This document shows positions 51,912 through 60,535 of a DNA stretch of 64,000 bases, in pieces (within the stretch, counting starts at the first letter, position 1; each line of letters starts with the position of its first letter). Under the pieces are notes generated by a model. That model searched no databases, was not told the DNA's origin, and saw only the letters and a program-made list of their open reading frames with translations. The translations under genes and the position numbers were made by a program. This DNA is from Vreelandella songnenensis (GTDB lineage: Bacteria; Pseudomonadota; Gammaproteobacteria; Pseudomonadales; Halomonadaceae). The DNA lies in NCBI RefSeq assembly GCF_003002925.1, contig NZ_PVTK01000008.1, forward strand, positions 141,342-205,341. The letters run 5' to 3'.

Positions 51912-54089
51912 GTGACGCAAAGCAAGCTGGAAATATCCAGACCCTTGCCCGGTGGCAAGCAGAAAGTCAACGATGAGCTTTTGGTGTGTCTCAAAGCCGT
52001 TGCCACGTTTCATCAGCATGAAGTGTCGAGTGAAGCCTTGATAGCCGGCCTGCCCTTGGAAGAGGGGAGGCTGATTCCTTCTGTATTTGGCCGGGCGGCA
52101 GCGCGCGCCGGGTTGACGGCGCGTATCGTGAAAAGCCGTCTGTCGGCACTCAACCCTGCGCTGTTTCCAGCCATTCTACTGCTGGAACCAGGGCGTGCCT
52201 GCGTGCTGCTGGCGCTGGATCTGAAAACCCAGAAGGCTCAGGTTATTTTTCCTGAGCTTTCTGATGCCGCTGTTGAAGTACCGCTCGATGAGCTGCACGC
52301 GGGCTACAGTGGTGAGGCCATTTACGTGCGGCCCAAATTCAGAGCGGATAATACATCCGAGCCTGGCGTAAAAAAACAGCGCGACCAGCACTGGTTCTGG
52401 GGTGTGATTCGCGAAAACCGCCGACTGTATCGCGATATCGTGTTGGGCTCGGTGGCGGTAAACCTGTTTGCCTTGGCAATGCCACTGTTCGTGCTCAACG
52501 TGTACGACCGGGTGGTGCCTAACCAGGCAACGGAAACGCTGTGGGTGCTGGCAATTGGCGTTTTCATCGTCATCTGTTTTGATCTGGCGCTGCGCCTCAT
52601 GCGCTCGGGATTTGTCGATCTGGCGGCCAGCCGGGCGGATGTGAAGCTGTCGTCAGCCATCATGGCCAAGTCGCTGGGCTTGCGTCTTGAAGACCGGCCC
52701 GCCTCGACGGGCTCCTTTACCTCAACGCTGCAATCGTTTGAATCGGTGCGCGCCTTTATCGGCTCGGCCACCATTCTAGGCATTGTCGACTTGCCCTTCG
52801 TGCTGCTGTTTGCTGCCATTATCGCGCTGATCAACCCTTGGCTGGTACTGCCCGTACTGGCAGGCATCGTGTTTATACTCCTCTACGCATTGGCGGCCCA
52901 AGGCAAGCTACACGAGCTTTCGCAGACGACCTGGGAGGTAGGCGCCAAGCGCAATGCGTTACTCGTCGAGTCCATTTCACAACTGGAAACGGTAAAAGCG
53001 CTGCGCGCTGAGAGCCGTATTCAGCGCCACTGGGAGAAAGCGTCAGCCTTTCTGTCGCGCACCGGGGCTCAGTTGAAACACGTCAGTACTTCCGTTTCCA
53101 GCGTGGCGCAGTGGTCTCAGAGCAGTGTTGCCGTGTGTGTCATCATCGTGGGTGTGTACCAGATCATCGAAGGCAACCTGACTCAAGGCGGCCTGATTGC
53201 TGCCTATATGCTGTCATCTCGGGCCATGGCACCAATCAGTCAGGCGGCTGCGCTGCTTGCCCAGTACCACCAGTCTTCCACGGCGCTCGAGTCGTTGAAC
53301 AAGGTGATGGATAAGCGCGTCGAGCGCCACGAAGGCAAGGCTTATGTTGAAAAGCCCAGCGTAGCCGGCAATATTCGGCTGGAAAAAGTCACCCTGCGCT
53401 ACCCTGACGAAGAGCGCGAAGCGCTCAGGGAAGTCTCCATTTCGATCAAGGCAGGCGAGAAGATTGCCCTGCTGGGGCGAATCGGCTGTGGTAAATCCTC
53501 GCTGAATAAGCTGATCCTCGGCTTTTATCAGCCTACCTCGGGCTCTATTTTGCTGGATGATGTTGATATCCGTCAGTTGGATCCTCTTGAGCTTCGTCGC
53601 CATATTGGCTACGTACCGCAGGATGTCAGCCTGTTTGCCGGTTCGCTGCGCGACAACATCGTTGCCGGCGGCGGGAGCGATCATGTAGACGATGATGAGC
53701 TGCTGCGGGCGTTGCAGATTGCCGGGCTTGAGTCGCTGGTGAACGGGCATCCCAGCGGTATCGATCTACAGGTCGGTGAGCGAGGCCAAGCGCTGTCCGG
53801 TGGCCAGAAGCAGTCGGTCGCCATCGCGCGGGCGTTGGTGCAAGACCCTTCCATACTGCTGCTTGATGAGCCTACCAGCTCAATGGATAACGCCAGCGAA
53901 GAGGCTTTCAAGGCCAACCTTACCAAGGTTGCCGAAGGCAAGACGGTGCTGGTCGTGACTCACCGTACGTCGCTGCTGTCTCTGGTTGATCGCATCATCG
54001 TCATGGACGCTGGCAGAGTGGTTGCCGATGGCCCGCGTGATACGGTGGTGGAAGCGTTGCGCAACGGTCAGATAGGGAGGGCATCGTAA
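51912..54089 (+). CDS. Type I secretion ABC transporter with C39-like N-terminal domain (LapB-like)
   Basis: 725 residues, GTG start. N-terminal C39-like domain (about 18-145) without the catalytic Cys/His, as in transporters of uncleaved RTX substrates. A transmembrane domain (about 165-450) follows. The ATPase has Walker A GRIGCGKSSLNK near 520, signature ALSGGQKQSVAIARAL near 626, Walker B ILLLDEPTSSMD near 646 and the switch His in VVTHRT. It drives export of the adhesin in one step with the HlyD and TolC proteins. Shares one base with the next gene (TAATG). Confidence 0.95.
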   Translation: MTQSKLEISRPLPGGKQKVNDELLVCLKAVATFHQHEVSSEALIAGLPLEEGRLIPSVFGRAAARAGLTARIVKSRLSALNPALFPAILLLEPGRACVLLALDLKTQKAQVIFPELSDAAVEVPLDELHAGYSGEAIYVRPKFRADNTSEPGVKKQRDQHWFWGVIRENRRLYRDIVLGSVAVNLFALAMPLFVLNVYDRVVPNQATETLWVLAIGVFIVICFDLALRLMRSGFVDLAASRADVKLSSAIMAKSLGLRLEDRPASTGSFTSTLQSFESVRAFIGSATILGIVDLPFVLLFAAIIALINPWLVLPVLAGIVFILLYALAAQGKLHELSQTTWEVGAKRNALLVESISQLETVKALRAESRIQRHWEKASAFLSRTGAQLKHVSTSVSSVAQWSQSSVAVCVIIVGVYQIIEGNLTQGGLIAAYMLSSRAMAPISQAAALLAQYHQSSTALESLNKVMDKRVERHEGKAYVEKPSVAGNIRLEKVTLRYPDEEREALREVSISIKAGEKIALLGRIGCGKSSLNKLILGFYQPTSGSILLDDVDIRQLDPLELRRHIGYVPQDVSLFAGSLRDNIVAGGGSDHVDDDELLRALQIAGLESLVNGHPSGIDLQVGERGQALSGGQKQSVAIARALVQDPSILLLDEPTSSMDNASEEAFKANLTKVAEGKTVLVVTHRTSLLSLVDRIIVMDAGRVVADGPRDTVVEALRNGQIGRAS

Positions 54090-55519
54090 TGGCTCGCAAG
54101 TCCTCATCGACGGCGGAGCAGAAAGGCTTTGATGCCATCGGCCGGTTTTCCGAAAAAGGCCAGAAACCGTTTCGCCCGTTCATGGACCGCCTGTTCGCCC
54201 GGCGCGTAACATCTGCCCATCTAAACCGCGACTGGGCAAGCGACACCGACTGGGCGCGCATGCAGCAAGAGCCCATCCGTGCCCGGCTTTTTCTGTATAC
54301 CGTCTTGATCACGCTGATTGCCCTGCTGGTGTGGGCCTACTTTGCGTCCATTGATGAAGTTACTCGGGGCGCTGGCCGGGTCATACCGGCAAGCCAGCTG
54401 CAGCGTATCCAGTCCTTTGATGGCGGGGTGGTCGAGCAGATCATGGTGCGTGAAGGCCAGATTGTGAGCGCAGGCGATGTGCTGATGCAAATCGATCCTA
54501 CGCGTTTTGTGTCCGACTTTCGTGAGAACCGTGCGCAGCGCTTTGCCCTTCAGGCGCGCGCCGAGCGGCTTCGGGCGCTGGCTACCGATACCGACTTCGA
54601 ACCTTCTGAAGAGCTGCGCCAGGAAGTGCCGGATATCATCCTGCAAGAGCGAGAAGCCTACGAAAGCCGGCGTGAAGAGCTGCGCGAGCAGAGCAATGTG
54701 CTGGGTGACCGTATCCGGCAGCGTCAGGAAGAGCTGCGCGAGGCGGTTGCGCGCCGCGATACCGCTCAGCGTGAAGTCAATATGGCAAGCCAGGAGCTTA
54801 ACCTGACTCGCCCGCTGCTCGCTTCAGGTGCAGTGTCGGAAGTTGAAATACTGCGCTTGCAGCGTCAGGTGTCTGCAGCCAGCGGTGAGCGGAGCCAGGC
54901 GGATGCGGCGGTTTCTCGTCTAGAAGCGGCTGTAGAGGAAGCCGAAACGCAGCTTCGGGAGCTAAGTGCCGAGCGCAGAAGCGAATGGCGCAACGACCTG
55001 GCCCAGGCCATAGGCGACCTGAACGCCCTCCAGCAGTCGGGTACCGGGCTTCAGGACCGCGTGCGGCTTACCGAAATACGTTCACCTGTCGACGGCGTGG
55101 TACAGCGCATCCATATCAACACCATCGGCGGGGTTGCCCAGCCCGGTCAGGAAGTGGTCGAGATTGTGCCAAGCGACGACCAGCTATTGGTAGAGGCACG
55201 AATCGCCCCGCAGGATATTGCATTTCTACACCCGGGGCAGGCCGCCACTATCAAGCTGACCGCCTACGACTACGCCATTTACGGCGGGCTGCAGGCCGAG
55301 CTTGAACATATAAGTGCCGATACCATCACCGACGATGATAACAACACCTTCTATCTGGTGCGGGTGCGTAGCCTGGAAAATGAAAACGTCGCCGAGCGGC
55401 TTCAGGTCATTCCCGGGATGACCGCGCAAGTCGATATCGTGACGGGAAAGAGAACGGTAATGCAGTTTATGCTCAAGCCTGTGTTAAGAGCATGGCGTGA
55501 TTCAATGGGGGAGCGCTAA
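54089..55519 (+). CDS. HlyD family periplasmic adaptor of type I secretion (LapC-like)
   Basis: 476 residues. One N-terminal membrane helix (LFLYTVLITLIALLVWAYFASIDEV), then a lipoyl half, a long coiled coil (about 150-310, with Glu/Arg heptads) and a beta-barrel region ending in VRSLENENVAERLQVIPGMTAQVDIVTGKRTV. It connects the ABC protein to TolC. GC content is high like the ABC gene. Start and stop overlap neighbours by one base (TAATG on both sides). Confidence 0.95.
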   Translation: MARKSSSTAEQKGFDAIGRFSEKGQKPFRPFMDRLFARRVTSAHLNRDWASDTDWARMQQEPIRARLFLYTVLITLIALLVWAYFASIDEVTRGAGRVIPASQLQRIQSFDGGVVEQIMVREGQIVSAGDVLMQIDPTRFVSDFRENRAQRFALQARAERLRALATDTDFEPSEELRQEVPDIILQEREAYESRREELREQSNVLGDRIRQRQEELREAVARRDTAQREVNMASQELNLTRPLLASGAVSEVEILRLQRQVSAASGERSQADAAVSRLEAAVEEAETQLRELSAERRSEWRNDLAQAIGDLNALQQSGTGLQDRVRLTEIRSPVDGVVQRIHINTIGGVAQPGQEVVEIVPSDDQLLVEARIAPQDIAFLHPGQAATIKLTAYDYAIYGGLQAELEHISADTITDDDNNTFYLVRVRSLENENVAERLQVIPGMTAQVDIVTGKRTVMQFMLKPVLRAWRDSMGER

Positions 55520-56151
55520 TGGCAAATTGGTTTGTTACAACAGACGGCGACCTGAAATCGCGTTGGGAAACTGCGTTTGAAACTGCCAGGTCCGTATCTT
55601 TTGAAGCGGTTCTACCCGTAGTTCAGCCTAATGATTTGGTATGGCTTCCCACGACGATTGAAAGCTGGCCTCATTTAGTACCGCTGCTTGTGGCGGAAGG
55701 CGCCATTGCCGTAGTGCTAAGCTACACGCCAAATGATCAGGAGGCGCTTCAGGCATTGGATCTTGGCGCGCGAGGTTATGTACATACTCTGGCTGCGCCG
55801 GACGTGCTTAGACAGGTCGCCCTGGTAGTATCCAATCAGGGAATATGGGTTGGTCAAGAACTTTTGGCCAAGGTGCTGGGCGGCTCATTTGCAGCGTTAC
55901 AACAGCGCAGCCAAGGAAAACCGTTTCAGCAAAATGAATATCTTGCTTTATTGACTGAGCGTGAAAGAGGCGTTGCTTTAGCAGTAGTACGAGGAGCGAC
56001 GAATAAGGAAGTTGCACGTCAGCTGGATATTACGGAGCGGACAGTTAAAGCCCATTTAAGCGCAATTTTCAAGAAGCTGGTTGTGCGTGACCGACTTCAG
56101 CTAATGATTAAGCTAGCACCTGTAAGTGAGCGTTTCCCGGTACGTCTTTAA
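55519..56151 (+). CDS. LuxR-type regulator with degenerate receiver domain
   Basis: 210 residues. The C-terminal helix-turn-helix (about 142-200) is typical: LTERERGVALAVVRGATNKEVARQLDITERTVKAHLSAIFKKL. The N-terminal half resembles a CheY-like receiver by its end (EALQALDLGARGYVHTLAAPDVL), but I see no phosphorylatable Asp where expected (LVWLPTTIES) and the conserved Lys is replaced by His/Thr. It is probably phosphorylation-independent. Start coupled to the HlyD stop (TAATG). GC drops from this gene on. Confidence 0.88.
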   Translation: MANWFVTTDGDLKSRWETAFETARSVSFEAVLPVVQPNDLVWLPTTIESWPHLVPLLVAEGAIAVVLSYTPNDQEALQALDLGARGYVHTLAAPDVLRQVALVVSNQGIWVGQELLAKVLGGSFAALQQRSQGKPFQQNEYLALLTERERGVALAVVRGATNKEVARQLDITERTVKAHLSAIFKKLVVRDRLQLMIKLAPVSERFPVRL

Positions 56152-56232
56152 ATCAATGCTTGATAGAGATGCGAAATACTTTTTCTCGGCTACGCTTTTG
56201 CCACCTAAACTGCCCTACGGTTGAGCCGCTTG

Positions 56233-59200
56233 ATGCCTGACGATGAAGAGTTTACATATCAATGTTCTCACTGCTCAAGCAGGCTGAACTCAAAGCTACT
56301 GAAAGAGTGTAGTTGTACCGTTAGCGTTGCACAGGCGTTGACTGATATGGGTAATACCGTACTGCCCATATGGTTAAGCAAGCATTCGCAGCTTCCAGAA
56401 TTTGCTCAAGTCATGCTTATTTCAGTAAGTGATGGCTATGAGCGTGCCCGAGTAGGCTCAGTTCAAGTAGATATAAACGACTTGCAAACAGGCAATTGGT
56501 CAGCATTGCTTCCCGCTTTGAAACAAGTTTTGCAAAAGCTCGAGGGAAAGTTTTCTCATCCTGTCGTGTGGTGTCGCCTGGAGTGGCCATTTGCAGTGCG
56601 CGAGTGGCACTGGCAGGCTCTCAAAAAAGATATAAAACGCTATAAACGCAACTATTTTCGTAACGGCTTGGCCATGGCTGGCAAACGTACTCCCCGGCTT
56701 TTGCTGACGGAAATGGAGCTTAACGCTAACGCCTGTTTATACCCAGGCCCTCAGGTGGCGCATGCCGACGTTCATCAGGCGCATCTGGAGCGTTATATAA
56801 AAGCGCGTCACGGTTCAAGTCAGATGCCTGACTTTACCGATAGCATGCCAGTGTGGAGTTTTTCCACAGCCGGCGTGTTTATCGATGTCAGGAGCGGAGC
56901 AGTCAATATACATACCCTGAACACTCAGCCGAGAAGTTGGGGGCGTCGAGAGGTATCGCCTTTAACAGCTGAAACCACAGGAGACTTGATTGCACGCTCG
57001 ACTCGTTTCTTGGGTAAACAGGTAGAAAAGGATGGTCGTTATGTATATGGCTACTTTCCCTGCTTTGATCGGCGAATTAATACCTACAATGTATTGCGCC
57101 ACGCCAGCAGTACCTATGCACTGCTGGAAGGATATGAAGCTTGCGCGCAACAGGGCCTTTTGAGTGAAGATCAGCTTGGGCGCTTGCGTGAGCAGATTTC
57201 TTCGGCATTAACCTACTTATCTTCTCGCTTTGTAATTCAGCGAGAAGGCGCAGCCTATGTAGTGGATACCGGCGATATCATTAAGTTAGGAGCGAACGCC
57301 GTTGCCATTCTAGCACTAGTGAAGTATCGCCAGGTGATAGGAGACGAACGTTATACCGCTCTGGCGGAGTCGCTGGCACTTGGAATTACAAGGATGCAGG
57401 AGGTTGATGGCAGCTTTGTACATGTACTTAATGCGGCTGATTTATCGCTCAAAGAAAAAACTCGGATCATTTATTATGATGGCGAAGCCGCTTTTGCCTT
57501 GATGCGACTTTATGATCAAACCCGTGATAGCCGCTGGTTGGACTGTGTTGTCAACGCATTCGACTACTTTATCGCCAATGGTCATGAACAAGCACATGAT
57601 CATTGGCTCGCTTACTGCTCGAATGAACTAGTCCGGCATCGCCCTGAACGCCAATATTTCGCGTTTGCGGTGCGTAATATCACAGGCTACATCGACTTTA
57701 TCCGCGAGCGAATTACCACTTTCCCAACGCTACTCGAACTATCGATGGCGTTTCATGAAACACTGTGCGAATTGCAAAAATATCCAGCTTTCAGCGATGT
57801 GCTGAACGATCTTGATATCGATGCATTTTACCAAGCGCTACATAGTAGAGCGAATTATCTCCTCAACGGTTTCTTCTGGCCGGAAGTCGCCATGTACTTC
57901 AAGGCGCCTGCGACCATTGCAGATGGCTTTTTTATTCGTCATCACGGCTTTCGAGTAAGAATTGACGATGTAGAGCATTACTTGTCAGGGCTGGTTGCGT
58001 ATCAGCGAATGCTCCATGAGCCACACCATATGCCTTTCAGGCAAAGGGTAGAAAAAAAACTCGATGCGACGGCGATCGTTGCGGCAACGGGGGGGAAGTG
58101 GTTATCACTGCCCCCTAAGCAATGGGAGGCAAGTGGAGTATGCCGCTGGCCAACCTCTTTTCAGCCTGGGCAGATTGTGGTTGCACGGGGCAAGGAAATG
58201 AGCAAAGGCTTTTTGCCGCCTGCAGCAGTTAAAGCACTGGTAAGCAGAGGCGCTTCTGCCGTGCTTTGCGATGACGCTGAAACATACCGGGGTATGAGTG
58301 TGCCGGTATTGCAGGTAAATGATGTGCGTGCCGCGACACTGGCCATCGGACGCTGGCAGCGACGCTGTTACGCTGGGCGAGTTGTCGGTATAACCGGTAG
58401 TGCAGGTAAGACTACGTTAGTCGCCATGCTGGCGCATGCGCTGGGTCATACGGGGAAAGTAGGGCAAACGCAAGGTAGTGCCAACTTACCGATTGGAATA
58501 GCCTGGAACATTGCTTGTATGCCTCAAGATGCTCAGTATTGGGTTGTCGAAATGGCTATCGGCTCCATGATTCATAATACTGAACTTGCTCGTCCTGATG
58601 TCGCGGTGATCACTAACATTGCTGCATCGCATTTAATCTATCACCATACTTTAGATGAAATTGCTCGCAAAAAAGCGCTTATCTTTCATGGGATGCCTCT
58701 AGGTGGCGTAGCTATTCTCTATCGCGATATGCCGCAGTATGGTTACCTTGCCGAACAAGCAAGGGATCATCATCTAAAGGTGGTCAGTTTTGGAGAGCAT
58801 CCTGACGCTGACATACGTATGTTGAGGTTTGTAAACAATACTGCACGTATCCAATTCGACGGTGTTGCGTATGAGCTGAGGTTGGCAGCTGCGGGGCGCC
58901 ATATGGTGCTGAACGCAATGGCGGTATTGGCAATAGCCAGACATGACCACTTGCCTTTGGACACCGTTATGGCTCGTTTGACATCTTTTCAAGCAGTAAC
59001 GGGAAGAGGTGAGATAAAAGTAATTGATTACCATGGGATACCAATCACGCTATGCGATGAGTCTTACAATGCTAACCCTCTATCCATGCGTATGGCACTT
59101 GAATCTTTTTCGGCACTTAGTGGGGAAGGTAATCGCAAGGTTTTGATTCTTGGCGATATGCTTGAGCTCGGGCATGAGGCCGATTCACTCCACCAGGAGC

Positions 59201-59421
59201 TTGTGCCTATTTTAGCGGCGCAGTCGGCGAGGCGAATACTGCTTTGCGGGCAGCACTGCCAACCCTTGGCCTCCCTCCTAGGAGGGGAAGACGCCGGGGT
59301 GTTTCATTTTGAGAACGTTAAAACGCTAAAGGCAGCGCTGCGTAATCACCTGTTGCCACAGGATTGCGTACTTGTAAAAGCCTCTCATGGCATTGGGTTA
59401 CATGGTCTTTTTAATGCATAA
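56233..59421 (+). CDS. Fusion: zinc-ribbon-like/unknown N terminus, alpha-toroid domain and MurF-like Mur ligase
   Basis: About 1062 residues (ATG 56233; TTG 56221 also in frame; no clear ribosome site). Residues about 5-35 have CSHC and CSC. The region to about 230 is unknown (RYKRNYFRNGLAMAGKRTPRLL). Residues about 230-600 are helical and tyrosine-rich, like a six-hairpin toroid (YGYFPCFDRRINTYNVLRHA, YYDGEAAFALMRLYD). Residues about 610-1062 are MurF-like: P-loop GSAGKTT near 721, NIAASHLIYHH, and DESYNANPLSMR near 942. Mur ligases form amide bonds with ATP; the substrate here is unknown. It lies in an adhesin secretion locus. Confidence 0.85.
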   Translation: MPDDEEFTYQCSHCSSRLNSKLLKECSCTVSVAQALTDMGNTVLPIWLSKHSQLPEFAQVMLISVSDGYERARVGSVQVDINDLQTGNWSALLPALKQVLQKLEGKFSHPVVWCRLEWPFAVREWHWQALKKDIKRYKRNYFRNGLAMAGKRTPRLLLTEMELNANACLYPGPQVAHADVHQAHLERYIKARHGSSQMPDFTDSMPVWSFSTAGVFIDVRSGAVNIHTLNTQPRSWGRREVSPLTAETTGDLIARSTRFLGKQVEKDGRYVYGYFPCFDRRINTYNVLRHASSTYALLEGYEACAQQGLLSEDQLGRLREQISSALTYLSSRFVIQREGAAYVVDTGDIIKLGANAVAILALVKYRQVIGDERYTALAESLALGITRMQEVDGSFVHVLNAADLSLKEKTRIIYYDGEAAFALMRLYDQTRDSRWLDCVVNAFDYFIANGHEQAHDHWLAYCSNELVRHRPERQYFAFAVRNITGYIDFIRERITTFPTLLELSMAFHETLCELQKYPAFSDVLNDLDIDAFYQALHSRANYLLNGFFWPEVAMYFKAPATIADGFFIRHHGFRVRIDDVEHYLSGLVAYQRMLHEPHHMPFRQRVEKKLDATAIVAATGGKWLSLPPKQWEASGVCRWPTSFQPGQIVVARGKEMSKGFLPPAAVKALVSRGASAVLCDDAETYRGMSVPVLQVNDVRAATLAIGRWQRRCYAGRVVGITGSAGKTTLVAMLAHALGHTGKVGQTQGSANLPIGIAWNIACMPQDAQYWVVEMAIGSMIHNTELARPDVAVITNIAASHLIYHHTLDEIARKKALIFHGMPLGGVAILYRDMPQYGYLAEQARDHHLKVVSFGEHPDADIRMLRFVNNTARIQFDGVAYELRLAAAGRHMVLNAMAVLAIARHDHLPLDTVMARLTSFQAVTGRGEIKVIDYHGIPITLCDESYNANPLSMRMALESFSALSGEGNRKVLILGDMLELGHEADSLHQELVPILAAQSARRILLCGQHCQPLASLLGGEDAGVFHFENVKTLKAALRNHLLPQDCVLVKASHGIGLHGLFNA

Positions 59422-59491
59422 GCCATTGGAATTATATTTCTATTTCAGAAAAATTAAGTGTAAAAAGTCGAATGGTAATATCCAATCTTAA

Positions 59492-60535
59492 ATGACGGCG
59501 GCTGGCAATATCATGACAAGAGCCAAATTACTGAACTTAGGTTGCTGGCGCTGTGCTCTATTAATAATTTTTTCCGTGATGATCGGATTATCGTCCGCGA
59601 TTGCTCAATCACCGCCTGAGGCGGGTGAGTGCCACAATTTGTCACGCGATAGAGCGCTTGAAGTATTGCCAAACGAGTTAGATATTCAAGGTCCTGACGA
59701 TATCGTCTTTTATATCGATACTACTGATCAACGTATGATACTGAATCAGGCCCGACAAAGTGACATGGCGCTTCAATTGGCAGTTGCCGATGCTCTTTAT
59801 CGTGACGTATTAGGTTTAACCCCTCCGCTGCGCATGCCGCGCTATCAGCGTGCAAACTTCATCATGGTGATTTTGCGAGGTGACCAAATACGAGGCGGCC
59901 AGGCTTATGACGAAGTCGTGAATAGTAATACCTCACCAAGTTGCCATATTCGCATGGCCTTGGGAGGAGGAGTGAAGGCAGCGCAAAATGTCACGCCTGC
60001 ACATGAGCTTTTTCATCTTTATCAGAATGCCCATATGATGTTCAAGCAGGGCTGGGTACATGAAGGATTAGCACGTTGGGTAGAGTCACTATTGAGAGGA
60101 GACATACAAGAGGGAAATCCTTTGCCAGCCAATAACGAAGCTTTAACGTTGATGATGCAAGAAAGCTACGAAACAGCATCATTCTGGCAGCGATTGTTCT
60201 ATCTGCTGGACTCTGAGGGAAGTATATCTATCCCTGATATACTTAAAGAAAAGCATTATCAGGATGGTAGTCAAGTTGTGAACGCTACTCACTTGTATGG
60301 AAGTGAGTTTTTACCATTACTGTTTTCTTCGCTTGATGAAGCCGGGAAGGTGCTGGCTAATCAAGAACAATGGCCAGTATATGGTTGGGCAGAGGCAGAA
60401 CAGCGCAACTTACGCCATAATGAGGTTATCTTGTCTGCCGTGTATCAGGCCGTTTTAGATTACATGCCGTTAGCCGAACAGCCTGAAGAATTACGTGCGT
60501 TTATGCATCTTCTTGAGCCCTTGATTGACCGATGA
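59492..60535 (+). CDS. Secreted gluzincin-type metallopeptidase-like protein
   Basis: 347 residues. A signal segment (CALLIIFSVMIGLSSAIAQS) and then a mature domain with an intact zinc motif HELFH at 171-175 and a downstream third ligand in HEGLARW (Glu191), as in gluzincins (clan MA). I recognise no closer family. It would act in the periplasm or outside. The start may also be the ATG at 59513. The stop overlaps the next gene by 4 bases (ATGA). The sampled line at 60241 has 38% GC, far below neighbours. Confidence 0.82.
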   Translation: MTAAGNIMTRAKLLNLGCWRCALLIIFSVMIGLSSAIAQSPPEAGECHNLSRDRALEVLPNELDIQGPDDIVFYIDTTDQRMILNQARQSDMALQLAVADALYRDVLGLTPPLRMPRYQRANFIMVILRGDQIRGGQAYDEVVNSNTSPSCHIRMALGGGVKAAQNVTPAHELFHLYQNAHMMFKQGWVHEGLARWVESLLRGDIQEGNPLPANNEALTLMMQESYETASFWQRLFYLLDSEGSISIPDILKEKHYQDGSQVVNATHLYGSEFLPLLFSSLDEAGKVLANQEQWPVYGWAEAEQRNLRHNEVILSAVYQAVLDYMPLAEQPEELRAFMHLLEPLIDR

